Shown here: one piece after another, positions 1-10,285 of the stretch
How the letters are laid out: the number at the start of each line of letters is the position of its first letter
How positions within the stretch are numbered: the first letter of the stretch is position 1
Assembly: GCA_963210315.1 (NCBI GenBank)
Contig: OY723267.1
Coordinates: 992,001 to 1,056,000 of the forward strand
Length of the DNA stretch: 64,000 nt
Reading direction: 5' to 3'
Source: Rhynchopus euleeides
Lineage: Eukaryota; Euglenozoa; Diplonemea; Diplonemida; Diplonemidae
The notes under the pieces: generated by a model
What the model was told of the DNA's origin: nothing
Databases searched by the model: none
What the model saw: only the letters and a program-made list of their open reading frames with translations
Made by a program: the position numbers and the translations under genes

Positions 1-110
1 ACACCATGGGTGAGAGAAAAAAACAGCTGCATGCGATGGTGCCCCACCCCCCACCCCCACCCCACCCCATTCACAACCACAGGGCACATCGCTGTGGGGA
101 GTGGACATAC

Positions 111-3100
111 ATTCGGCTCAATCTTCAGCCCGCCCTCTGGGGCGTGGAGGAAGCCGCACCCGACAAGGTAGCACAGGGCCTGCTCGAGGCCGTGGCGCAT
201 GTTGGGGAACTCACTGTTGGGCGCCCCCTCGATAGCTGCCATCAGCGCACTCCTGTCGTGCACCTGGCCACTCCGCAGCCCCGACGCCCACTCCTCCGTG
301 AAGTGGGAGGCGATGGGCGACAGCGCGTTGTCCGCACCCCCCTCGAGGGCCGCCAGCAGCTTCGCCCGCCACTGCTCATAAGGCAGCTCCTCCATGGGGT
401 AGCCGCTGCTGCGCAGCAGGGCAAACACCTCGCAGTAGGGCACGGGCGTGTCATTCACCAGGTTGTAGTGCTTGTAGCGGCACTCGGGCTTCAGCGACAC
501 TGTCACACACGCGGCAGCCATCCAGTCGACAGGGCTCATGTCGATGCCCTTGTCGGCGGGGATGGCAGGGCAGGCCTGCAGCTGCACACACCCCTTCATC
601 AGGCGGATGAGGAAGTCATCCGTGGTCCACGCCCCAGACTTGGAGTCGCCGCTGATGAAGGAGGGGCGGAAGCAGGTGGCGGGGATGCCACGCTCCTTCG
701 CCGCGTTCATCACCATCTTGTCGGCAACCCACTTCGACTGGGTGTACCCCCCGGTCAGACCCCTCCCCTGCACCAGCTCCACGTCCTCCATGATGGTGCC
801 ATGCGCAGCATACTCCGCCTCATACACGTTGGTTGTCGAGATGAAGGACAGCGTCTTCAGCCGCCCTTCGCAGCACAGCTTCAGGATCTCCAGCGTCCCG
901 TCGACGTTAGCGGGCTTCAGCTTCTCATAGGGGAAGAGCCAGTGCACAACCGCCCCGCTGTGCACAACAAGATCCACGCGATCCACCAGCTCCATCCACC
1001 GGTCGGCAGACAGCCCGAGGCGTGGCTTGGCGAGGTCACCCAGGCAGGGGATGATGCGCTCTTCGTATTCGTCCTTCCACCCAAGCGCTGCCTTCAGCAT
1101 GCGGACAATGCGGTTCTTCGCGAAGGCGAATGCCTGCTGGCCCATCTCGTTGCTCCACACCAGGCAGTAGATGGGGCTGGTGGTGCGGCGGAGGAGGTCA
1201 ATCACGACGAACGTTGCGAAGAAACCCGGTGTGCCCGTCACAAACACGCCCCGGGGGTTGGCAGGCGGCTGCGCTGCGCCCTGCGGGGCGCGGATGGAGG
1301 AGGGGAGCTGCGCCTCGAAGGTGAAGTCGCGCACCCCGCTCGTCTCGGTGGTGGTGGTCGATGCGGCGCGTGCCACCCCCTCGAGGGTGGGTGCGGCGAA
1401 CAGCGCGTTGAGGGGCAGCTTCGAACCGAAGATCTTGTTGATCTCCATCGTAACAACCGTCGCAACCAGGCTGTGGCCACCCAGGTCGAAAAAGCTGTCC
1501 GATTTGCTGCGCACCGTCCCGCTGAGGTGATTCTTCCACACCGTGAGGACCTTCTCCTCCGCCTCCGTCAGGTCGGGGACAACCACACCGGAGTCATCCT
1601 TCGCAGGGGGGTCGGGCAGGGCACGCGTGTTGATCTTGGCGTTGGGCGTGAGGGGCATCTTCTGAAGGATCACCACCGCGGTGGGAACCATATAGTGAGG
1701 CACCTTCGCCTTGAGGAACTCACGGAACTCCGTCGCCAGCTTGGCTTCCCCCTCCGGCGAGGCGTTTGCCGCGGCGAGGGACGCCGGGATCGGGACGACG
1801 TAGCTGACGATGATCTTCTCCCCCTTGGCGTCCTTCCTCACCACCGTGACGTTCTCCTTCGCCTCGGGGTGGCGGGACAGCTTCGCGTTGATCTCCCCCA
1901 GTTCGATGCGGAACCCGCGGATCTTAACCTGGTCATCCACCCTGCCGAGACACTCCACCGTCCCATCCACAAGGTAGTGCCCCAGATCGCCCGACCTATA
2001 CAGCTTGTCGATGGGACTGGAGCTGAAGGGCGACTGGATAAACTTCGCCGCAGTCTCCTTGGGGAGCCCCAGATAGCCCTTCGCGAGGTGGCAGCTCCGC
2101 ATGTAGATCTCGGCAGCCTCGCCCACGCCTGCGGGGTTGCCTGCGGGGTTCAAGAGGAGCATCTGGCAGTCCTTCATGCCTGTCCCGCAGGGGATGACCT
2201 CCTTGAGCTCTGCGAGGAACTCGTCGGTGCCGCCCTGCGCAGGGGAGGGGACGTCGAAGTATCCCACAGCGCGGGATGTCTCCGTGGTTCCCCACATGTT
2301 GATGATCCTGCAGTTGGGTGCGAGCCCGCGGAGGCGGAGCACGTCGCGCTTGATCAGCATGTCCCCGACGAACATCACAAACCTGAGGGAGGACATCGTG
2401 AACCCCTCCTCGTCGACCGTCACCAGGATCTGCCCGAGCGCCGGGGTGAAGCAGCACACAGTGACACCCTGGTCCCGCATGTACCTCCCGAGGCATCCGG
2501 GCGTGTTGATTGTGTCCTGCGTCGGGATGTACACCGCAGCCCCAAAGAAGAGGGGCGTGAAGATGTCCCTCTGGAGGGGGTCGTGCGCAATCCCGGAGCA
2601 CATCCCGAAGCGGTCCTCAGGGGTGATGTCGAAGGTGTTCCCCATCCAGGGGTAGAACGTCGTGAGCGAGGACTGCCTCCCCATGACACCCTTGGGAATC
2701 CCGGTGGACCCGGAGGTGAAGGTCACCACTGCGGTGTCATCCTGCTGGATGTCGACAGGCGGGAGCGAGGTGGGGAACCCACCGAGCAGCGCGTCAAACT
2801 CAGGCGTCTTGGGCTGCGGGAGCACCGTGCGGACCTTCGGGGCGATGGACGTGATGTAGGCATCGACCTCCTCCCCCTCCACAGGGGCCTCCTTGATGCG
2901 GATCCAGCCCACGATCCCCGCGATCTTCATGCAGGTCACAACCCGCTCCCCGGGGTACTGCGGGTCCATCATGGAGTACGCCGCACCCGCCTTATAGATC
3001 CCGATGATCGCAACCACAACGGCAGGGCTGCGGTAGCCGTAGAGTCCAATCACATCCCCCTTGCAGATGCCCTGCTTGATGAGGGAGTGCGCAAGCCTGC

Positions 3101-4772
3101 TGGTTGCCTCATCCAGCTCACGGTATGTCAGGGTCATGCCTCCTTCGTATGACACTGCGAGCTTGTCGGGTGTGGTTGCAGCGTTCTTCGCGAAGACATG
3201 CACAAGCGCACCGGGCCACCCCTCGTCCTGCGGGGCAGTCGGGTCGGGAAGAACCGGGCGCGACACAGTCGTGATAAGGGAGTAGTCGTAGATGCCCGAC
3301 AGGGGGCTCTCCACAGCTTGGTTCAGCAGGTGTGTGTAGGTGTTGAGCAGCTCCGAGATGAAGGGGCGTGTGAACAGCTGCGCGTTGTAGAGGAAGACGA
3401 ACTCGATGCTGCCGTCCCACCCCTGGATGACGCGGAGCGTCAGGTCGTAGGGGGCGAGGGCGTACCCCACGACACCCGTCTTCTCCACGCTGGACCACGT
3501 GATGTCGCGCCTCAGCGGCGGGCGCAGCTGGTTGTCCATCATGTACATCACCTTGAACAGCGGGGACAGCGCATCGGGGTCCTGGTCCTGCATGCTCCCA
3601 CCCAGCAGCGTGGTCTTGCTCCCCTTGAGGGTCTCCTTCATGAGGGGCGACTCGATGACCTGCTCGAAGTCGATGTGCTTGTGCTGCAGCACCTCGCGCA
3701 GCCCCTTGGAGACGCGCTTGGTGACCTCCCTGAAGGAGAGTGCGGTGCTGTCGCTGTCACTCGACAGGTCGGTGCGCAGGGGGATCCTGTTGGAGTAGGG
3801 CCCGGCAGACGAGTCGAACCCCTCGCGGCGCAGGTTGGCGAGAAGCCCGATCACAACATCCTTCTCGGCGGTCATCCTGCTGAGCCACGTCACGAAGACG
3901 GAGCACAGGATGCTGTGGATGCCAAACTCCGCATGAGCCGCCTGCGCACGCAGCCTCTTCGCAGCAGCAGAGTTGCTGTGCAGCACACGCGATATCCGCG
4001 CCTGCTTCATCGAGACACACTGGGGCCTGGGGCGATCCGTCGGCACCTGCACGACAGGCATCGCATCGGAGAGGCTGCGCGCCCAGTAGCACACCGCATC
4101 CTTGAACTCATCCGACTCCGAGGTGTCCAGAGGCTTCCCAACGTATGGCTCCCCCTCCACCAGCTGCTGGGTCACCTTCATCAGCGAAGCCCCCTGAGGG
4201 GACAGCAGCTGCTCGTAGGTCTGGATGAGCTCCTGCACTGTCCACTCGATGGACCATGCGTCGACGATGCTCCGGTGTGCCGCAAGGAGGACCTCCTCGA
4301 CGTGGCTGTGGCGCTTGAGGACGACGAAGCGGATGAGGGGTGCGCCGTCCAGTGCGAAGGGCTTGAGGAGCCACTCCGTGCAGGGCCCGGTGAGGTCCGC
4401 GCAGTCGTCGCTGACGGAGTGGAAGTGGAGGAAGGAGTCGACCCTGGAGGCCTCCCAGTCGGGGCGGATGAGGCAGCACTTCTCGCTGAAGGGGGCAGTG
4501 ATCATCTCGCAGACGGAGGTGGTCATCTTGGCCTTGCCCTGAGGGGCGAGGGAGCACTGCAGGATGGGGCTGCGCTGCAGCACGGCGGCGATGGCGGCCT
4601 TGAAAGCGCTGAGGTCAATCTTGTGGTTGTCGCGGAACCGGATGCGGCGGCCCAAGCTGAACCCCGCCTGCACCTTGTCCCCGTGCTGCTGCTGGTGGGC
4701 GGCGAAGCTCTGCTCGAGCATCATGTACTTCTCCTGCTGCACACTGGCAGCCGACACATGATACTGCACCAT
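111..4772 (-). CDS. Lys2-like C-A-T-R protein (alpha-aminoadipate reductase-like), 3' end beyond window
   Basis: One open exon of 1554 codons runs from an ATG at 4772 to a GTATGT donor at 110, so the C-terminus lies outside the window. Residues about 20-440 resemble an NRPS condensation domain, with a degenerate active-site motif HRSIVDA near residue 165. Residues about 440-960 are an adenylation domain: TSGSTGIPKGV near 685, NMWGTTE later, and GRVDDQVKIRGFRIELGEI. A carrier domain follows with LGGHSL near 1098, whose Ser is the phosphopantetheine site. From about 1170 there is an NAD(P)-binding thioester reductase (GTPGFFA; YTQSK near 1344). This order is known from fungal Lys2, which reduces 2-aminoadipate to its semialdehyde in lysine synthesis, and from NRPS-like reductases. 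The substrate is not proven here. The start is the first ATG in good context (GCAAGATGG), shared with the gene at 40834. The assignment of the domains is firm; the pathway is inference. Confidence 0.88.
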
Positions 4773-4830
4773 CTTGCCAAATAGAACACAGCAGGCTGGC
4801 TCCCTGCCACTTCCTGAGGCAGGGGATGAT

Positions 4831-4875
4831 GTGTAGTGTCGTGTAGTGTAGTGTAGTGGTAGTGTAGTGTAGTGT
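4831..4875. repeat. GTGTA/CACTA microsatellite upstream of the Lys2-like gene
   Basis: Short tandem units of gtgta with one or two interruptions lie just upstream of the gene start. Read on the coding strand this is a C/A-rich tract, CACTA repeats, leading to CCTGCCTCAG. That resembles the intron acceptors of this window and may be a 5'-UTR or trans-splice acceptor. Confidence 0.7.
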
Positions 4876-5013
4876 TGCAGTGGAGATCCCATCGCAGACG
4901 GCAGGGCGTGCTCCACAGGGTATGCCCTACGGCTGCACACAAAAAATCAGGCGGTGAGAGGTTGGGACGTCGTGGTAGCAGAGGCAGACGCAACACAACA
5001 CAATTGCAGGCGG

Positions 5014-5841
5014 CAGGCCTGTCGCTAACTTTTCGATTTTGGAGATTTGGTGGGTTGACGCTCCTGTTTTGGGGGGGGGATCAGGGGGGAAAACACTAGG
5101 GGTCAATTTTTCTCGCGCGCGCTTCGCGCGCGCTCGTGTTGTTGCCGAATTTTCCCATCGGTGGACCACTAGGCGGGCACGGTGTGAGGCGCTGGGTTCC
5201 TTCCGTGGTTCCTCTCCCGCTCGCGCCGTCGGGTGCCGGAGGAAACCAAAAAATGGCTTTCGGGACCATGATTTCGACGCTGCCCCCTGATATGCCACGG
5301 CCGTCAAAGCGCGAGGACTTGGTTACTAGACGGGCACGCGAGATGGGGGGTCTGGGGGGCGGAGCCCCCCAGCCGCCGGAGGCCACGGTAGTGAACATCT
5401 GTTCATTGTGAGCGTACAGATTCTGTGTGAGTTGGCTGCGTCCCCCTGAGGCGACTGGAGTGGTTGGATTCCCTGACCCGGTGGGAATCAAATGACTTGA
5501 GTACGAGACATACGCCACAGGGGGGTCTGGGGGGCGGAGCCCCCCAGCCGCCGGAGGCACGGTAGTGAGCATCTGTTCCTGCAACACCATACTCTCTTCG
5601 ACGTCGACCCAGTGAAAGTGGGTTGACGCTTGGTCGACGCTTGGTGAGCGTCGACCCAGTGTAATAAATGGGTTGACGCTTGGTCCAGGCTTGAATGGCA
5701 ACCCAGTTCCACTGGGTCGACGCTCCAAGCCTCGACCAAGCGTCAACCCAGTCCACTGGGTCGACGCTGGGTCGACGCTTTTTTATGGGGGGGGAAACCC
5801 AAAATCACTGGGTCGACGGTCGACGCTTAGCGACATGCCTG
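5014..5841. mobile_element. Mutator-like non-autonomous DNA element, copy 1
   Basis: The 828-bp element is flanked by an exact 9-bp target duplication, tgcaggcgg, at 5005-5013 and 5842-5850. Its ends are imperfect inverted repeats: CAGGCCTGTCGCTAA at the left and CAGGCATGTCGCTAA on the complementary strand at the right, 14 of 15 matching. Inside are a GC hairpin with a TTCG-type loop near 5115, two copies of the GGGGTCTGGGG hairpin repeat (5345-5401, 5518-5575), and many inverted copies of AGCGTCGACCCA (5600-5835). No coding capacity is evident. A 9-bp duplication is typical of the Mutator superfamily; the superfamily call is inference. Confidence 0.88.
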
Positions 5842-5965
5842 TGCAGGCGGGGAGGGTGCGAGGGGGGGGGGGGGGTGGGGGGTGCGAGGCGGCGCTGCTG
5901 GTTCCGATGGCATCACATTCCTTCACGGTGGGATCTTGTAAATTTTACATGTATAACTACAAGTA

Positions 5966-6310
5966 CCGTATACGTAAATATTTTGGAACGTAAATATTAT
6001 GGAACGTAAATATTATGGAACGTAAATATTTTGGAACGCTGGTGGGTTGGCGTTCCAGATTTTTTTCGTTCCATAATATTTACAGGGCTTTCTGCGACTC
6101 GGGGACTTGGACCAGGTGATCGGACGGCATGCAGAGTCCCTGACGGGACCTACTCGTGCACTTTTCGCGCGATTCCTGACGCAAGCCGTCCTCACCACCG
6201 AGTCCCCAACTGGCCCTGTAAATATTTTGGAACGTAAATATTATGGAACGGACCGGCCAAAAATGGGCCCGTTCCATAATATTTACGTTCCATAATATTT
6301 ACGTATACGG
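5966..6310 (-). mobile_element. TA-flanked MITE, copy A (inverted)
   Basis: This 345-bp miniature element has ends CCGTATACGTAAATATT/AATATTTACGTATACGG and is flanked by TA on both sides. The subterminal parts are tandem 16-bp units of the type cgtaaatattatggaa. Its core (about 6090-6215) is the reverse complement of the cores of copies B and C. It encodes no protein. TA duplications suggest a Tc1/mariner-like mobiliser, which is inference. Confidence 0.88.
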
Positions 6311-6407
6311 TATATACATGTATTATACATGTATAATACTTGCATGTCAACTATTATACATGTATAATACATGTATATGCCTGAAATATACATGTAAAAT
6401 ACATGTA

Positions 6408-6736
6408 CCGTATACGTAAATATTATGGAACGTAAATATTATGGAACGGGCCCATTTTTGGCCGGTCCGTTCCATAATATTTACGTTCCAAAATATTTAC
6501 AGGGCCAGTTGGGGACTCGGTGGTGAGGACGGCTTGCGTCAGGAATCGCGCGAAAAGTGCACGAGTAGGTCCCGTCAGGGACTCTGCATGCCGTCCGATC
6601 ACCTGGTCCAAGTCCCCGAGTCGCAGAAAGCCCTGTAAATATTATGGAACGAAAAAAATCTGGAACGCCAACCCACCAGCGTTCCAAAATATTTACGTTC
6701 CATAATATTTACGTTCCATAATATTTACGTATACGG
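6408..6736 (+). mobile_element. TA-flanked MITE, copy B
   Basis: The 329-bp copy has the same ends as copy A and is in the opposite orientation, so A and B form a long imperfect palindrome around a 97-bp spacer that is itself palindromic (atgtataatacatgtat type). It is flanked by TA on both sides. The core differs from copy C by only a few bases, indicating recent activity. Confidence 0.88.
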
Positions 6737-7141
6737 TATATCAAGTAAAAATACAAGTATAATACTTGCATGTCAACTATTATACATGTATTTTTACTTG
6801 GGGGCCTTCGCTACCAAGTGTGACTGAGTGAGAAAAAGTGAGCCACGGCGCACTTCCCCTCACTGACTGACGAGCTGTGACGAGCAGTGACTGGTAGCGA
6901 GGGCCCCCCTTGATATACATGTATTTTACATGTATATTTCAGGCATTTACATGTATTTTACATGTATAATACTTGTCATGCAAGTATTATACATGTAAAA
7001 TACATGTAAATGCCTGAAATATACATGTAAAATACATGTATATCAAGTAAAAATACATGTATAATAGTTGACATGCAAGTATTATACTTGTATTGTTACT
7101 TGATATACATGTATTTTACATGTATATTTCAGGCATATACA
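6737..7141. repeat. Palindromic ATGTATAATACATGTA repeats with a small embedded hairpin element
   Basis: AT-rich inverted and direct copies of tacatgtattttacatgta and similar units fill this stretch, interrupted at about 6800-6910 by a GC-richer hairpin whose arms are gggggccttcgctacca and tggtagcgagggcccccc. The hairpin may be a separate miniature insertion. No coding sequence was seen. Confidence 0.7.
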
Positions 7142-7456
7142 CACGGTGGACTCCAGCGGCCCTAGCGGGAGTCTGGGAGCGGGAGTCTGAGCGGGTGTCA
7201 AAGACTCCCGCTAGCGGGAGTCTATACTCCCGCTAGGGGGAGTCTGACTCCCCCTAGCGGGAGTCTTTTCACCTATTTTCATCCATTTTTCCCATGATAT
7301 AGTTACAGTCTACTGGCGTGGGGGGTAAAATCATGGTGGAAGAGGGATGGGGAGGGGCTTGTTTTGCTTCTGTCAGTTTCCCCGGACTCTGGACTACCTA
7401 CCTATCCTCCTGGTAGCGGCTACACCTGCGGAGGTGAGCGGTTAGAATTTGAGGTG

Positions 7457-8323
7457 TCAAAGTGCGGCCATCGCCTGTCGTAGTTGTGTTACACCTTGGG
7501 CAAGACAAGCCATCCTGCAGGCCTCATCTTCTTCGTCAGAACTGTCATCCCCCTCCTGCTGTGCGCGTTGGTCAAGCGTGCTCAAAGTCGCCTCGGATGA
7601 CACGAATGGTGTGAAAGTCGCCCCCAGCGGGATTGGCATTTTGCACAAGCAGAGCGATAATTTGCGGTGTCCTTCGGGGAACCGGAACAGGAAGTAGGGC
7701 GCGCTGATGGGTTCAACGAAGTCCTGTGTGTTGCAGTGCACAAACCCCTTCTGCAGCTGTGTCAACTGTGTGCAAAGAACATACACAGCCAATCTATGAG
7801 CGTGTCGGGTGTGCAGACACAGACAGAGGATGACTTCTCTATACCCGAGGATCCCGTCCTGCGACAGGTGCGCAACCTTCCAAGGCATGCCCGATGCGCG
7901 CCGCTTCTCTTCTGCCATCGCAAGATCTCTCTCGTAAGTTGCGGAGCTGGCGATTGTAACGGCATCTTTCTTGCGATGTCCGTTCTCTGCTTCTTCAAAT
8001 TCGTCGTTGTTCTGCAGAGGCACTGCATCTTCTGGAGCCCACCAATGATGGAGACTGTGTACGTAGGCATTGCGCGTTGATCCCTTTTCGGCATGCTCCA
8101 TCAACCAGTGAAATATATGCCCTGAGATCCGAGCACGCAAGAAGGGAATCCGGGCTGACTCATCCTTGCATCCCCAGAAGCGCCAGGGGATGTCTGCATA
8201 CCGGAAATGCATGAGGTCTGCAAGGGAGACAAAGAGGTAGCGGAACAAGCCCTTGTAGGTGTGTCCTGTGACAGGCAAGCACGACCTTCCGGAACTGAGC
8301 ACCTGTCCCATGCTGCGACACAT
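7457..8323 (-). CDS. Unrecognised 288-aa ORF inside the inner element
   Basis: An ATG-started ORF of 288 codons. Its composition is ordinary, with many aromatic and charged residues and no low complexity apart from an acidic patch (DDSSDEEDE) near the C-terminus. I recognise no family: no transposase DDE block, zinc-knuckle or recombinase motif could be identified by eye. Its location between the inverted-repeat ends suggests cargo or a degenerate transposition protein. Exon structure is unknown, and it could be one exon of a longer gene. Confidence 0.4.
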   Translation of the reverse strand: MCRSMGQVLSSGRSCLPVTGHTYKGLFRYLFVSLADLMHFRYADIPWRFWGCKDESARIPFLRARISGHIFHWLMEHAEKGSTRNAYVHSLHHWWAPEDAVPLQNNDEFEEAENGHRKKDAVTIASSATYERDLAMAEEKRRASGMPWKVAHLSQDGILGYREVILCLCLHTRHAHRLAVYVLCTQLTQLQKGFVHCNTQDFVEPISAPYFLFRFPEGHRKLSLCLCKMPIPLGATFTPFVSSEATLSTLDQRAQQEGDDSSDEEDEACRMACLAQGVTQLRQAMAAL

Positions 8324-8568
8324 TCAGTGCAAGGTTTGTACAGGTCTTGTCGAATATTTTTTTGTTGTCTCATCCAGCAGGGGTGGAGCTTGAAATATGG
8401 GGTTGCGGGCTGGATCGGGTCAGATCGGGTCAGCCAATTTTTTCTTATGGGTTCCCCCCCGGTTCGTCTCAGAGATCAGTGCTCGGGCCCAGCCTCCCGC
8501 GAGGTACCGGAACCGATATGCAGCCCCGGACGCGCAAGGACTTGGTTACAAGACAAACACATGCCGTA

Positions 8569-8787
8569 GGGGGGGTCTGGGAGGCGGAGCTCCCAGCCGC
8601 CGGAGGCCACGGTAGTGAACATCTGTGACTTGCGGGCGTACGGATTCTGTGTGAGTTGGCTGCGTCCTCCTGAGGATACTGAGATTCCCTGATGTAAAGG
8701 GCTTGGGTACAAGACAGGCACATGCCACAGGGGGGTCTGGGGGGCGGAGCCCCCCAGCCACCGGAGGCCACGGTAGTAAACGTCTGT
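8569..8787. repeat. Two copies of the GGGGTCTGGGG hairpin repeat plus Mutator-like element fragment
   Basis: Copies at 8569-8626 and 8729-8787 carry the sequence ggggtctgggg, a GC hairpin (ggggcggagcccc type), then ccggaggccacggtagt. The segment between them matches the interior of the 5014-5841 element (tgtgagttggctgcgtcc), so this looks like a partial relative or internal fragment inserted in the inner element. Confidence 0.75.
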
Positions 8788-9527
8788 TGCACGGTACGGG
8801 TTGGGCAGCTTCATTTGTCCTCTATTGTGACTGTTTGAGGCCTGTGCTCATGTCGCTGGGGTCACTTTGCTCACGAAACGCCTCCTGGTCACCTTGAGGC
8901 CCCAAGGCGAGGAGCCAACTTTTCCGGTTTCCCGAAAATCTATATTTTTTTTTCTTTTTACCCCTGACCTGATTTTTTGTGAGGGCCTGCAGAAAATCAG
9001 GTCAGCTGACCCGAAAAAACCCCCAAGCTCCACCCCTGTCATCCAGTACCCTGATCAGCCGCATGGCGAGCCCCTTGCAGTCATGGAGTGCTGGGGTGAC
9101 GTAGCGGGCATTGGGAAGCACACCTGCCAAGAGGGAGGGGTAGCCAGCCTCTTTCATCTCAGAGAGAGTCAGGTGCGGGTATCGATGCACCTGTTGATAC
9201 CAGCGTTCTTCTGGGATGTCGCACAGTGAGCATCGGTGCCCTCGCCCCCCGCATCGCCTCATTGTTGCCCACTGCTGATCTATACTCCCGCTAGCGGGAG
9301 TTGGACTCCCCCTAGTTGAGACTCCCGAAAAGGGTTAAACCCGGTAGTGGTACCCTACCCCCGCTGGAGTCCACCTTGCAAGGCCGGATCAGCCCACGGG
9401 TGGGTTTGAGGAAGAAATCTGGGGGGGCAAATTTTGCTGCGACTTCCGGTTTCACCCGGCCGAACTCCAGCATCTATCCAGACCCACGGTGCCAAGCCGT
9501 TCGCCCGTGTCGCGATCATTCGCGGCT

Positions 9528-9908
9528 TCAGGCTGCCCCCGACGACACGTTTGTATCCTGCACCTTGCCATACTTCGCCTCCACCTTGTATATGACGGAG
9601 AGCGCCCTCCTTCCGCATCGTTGCGACTTCCCTGACAGCGAACTTATCCATGTCAGGGAAGACATGGCGATGATTGCGTTGGCCACCTGGGTGCTGTGCT
9701 GGTGGAGCTCCTTGCTCAACACCGTTGCTAGGAGCCTTCTAATGGATCCCAGTGTCAGCACACTGCCCCCTTTTTTAACAGGGAAGGCCGTGCAAAAATC
9801 ATGCACAATGTTCGTCGCCTCCGCAGCCTCGGGACTCTCTGCGCTCTTCTTCTTCTTAATCGACTTTGCCGCCGGCTTCGCTGCCGGCTTCGTTGTCGTC
9901 TTCCCCAT
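9528..9908 (-). CDS. Unrecognised 126-aa ORF with lysine/alanine-rich tail inside the inner element
   Basis: An ATG-started ORF of 126 codons. The N-terminus is a basic tail (MGKTTTKPAAKPAAKSIKKK) followed by a region predicted by eye to be helical (residues about 35-85). The tail resembles those of linker or core histones and other DNA-binding proteins, but I cannot match a histone fold with confidence. It lies near the right end of the inner element. It could be a real DNA-binding cargo protein or a chance ORF. Confidence 0.3.
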   Translation of the reverse strand: MGKTTTKPAAKPAAKSIKKKKSAESPEAAEATNIVHDFCTAFPVKKGGSVLTLGSIRRLLATVLSKELHQHSTQVANAIIAMSSLTWISSLSGKSQRCGRRALSVIYKVEAKYGKVQDTNVSSGAA

Positions 9909-10285
9909 TTTTGTGAATCAGGTCTGCGAGCTGGGATGGGTGGAAACGTCCGTTTCGTTTGGTGTGTCTGTACTTCAGTGACGAGTGCCACATTGCATAG
10001 GTATCATGGGAAAAATGAGTGAAAATAGGTGAAAAGACTCCCGCTAGGGGGAGTCAGACTCCCCCTAGCGGGAGTATAGACTCCCGCTAGCGGGAGTCTA
10101 TACTCCCGCTAGCGGGAGTTGGACTCCCCCTAGTTGAGACTCCCGAAAAGGGTTACCCTACCCCCGCTGGAGTCCACCGTGCATGTATTATACATGTATA
10201 ATAGTTGACATGCAAGTATTATACATGTATAATACATGTATTATACTTGTAGTTATACATGTAAAATTTACAAGATCCCACCGTG

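Larger units (their letters stand above)
7142..10181. mobile_element. 3-kb inverted-repeat element with CACGGTGGACTCC ends (inner element)
   Basis: The left end CACGGTGGACTCCAGCGG at 7142 is matched by its complement ending at 10181. About 150-180 bp of subterminal sequence at each side is built from copies of the palindrome gactcccgctagcgggagtc. The first eight bases are the same as those of the outer element, suggesting a common superfamily. CACTA-type elements also have CAC-starting ends and subterminal repeats, but I do not assign one. It holds two minus-strand ORFs, a fragment related to the Mutator-like element (about 8520-8787), and extra internal copies of the end sequence near 9283-9380. 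Confidence 0.65.
5924..10285. mobile_element. Large inverted-repeat element with CACGGTGG ends (outer element)
   Basis: The two ends form a roughly 42-bp near-perfect inverted repeat: CACGGTGGGATCTTGTAAAT at 5924 and its complement ending at 10285, followed by ATGTATAATACATGTA-type palindromic sequence on both sides. Two MITE copies and a second inverted-repeat element (7142-10181) have apparently inserted into it. The native interior seems to be only AT-rich palindromic repeats (6313-6407, 6737-7141, 10182-10285). No clear target duplication was found beyond a possible TT. Confidence 0.7.

Noticed and set aside
6-4784. Long plus-strand open frames (1048 and 528 codons) opposite the Lys2-like gene
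   Set aside because: They are antisense shadows: the minus strand encodes recognisable domains through the whole stretch, and the plus-strand products are His/Arg/Gly-rich without any family features.
4760-4785. Resemblance of TCTATTTGGCAAG before the Lys2-like ATG to a dinoflagellate spliced-leader end
   Set aside because: Only a few bases agree, and the similar GGCAAGATGG at the second J-domain gene lacks the upstream part; not enough for a leader relic.
6080-6638. Matching short frames (60-70 codons) in both arms of the MITE palindrome
   Set aside because: They repeat because the DNA repeats; the products are not protein-like and differ in every frame of the same element.
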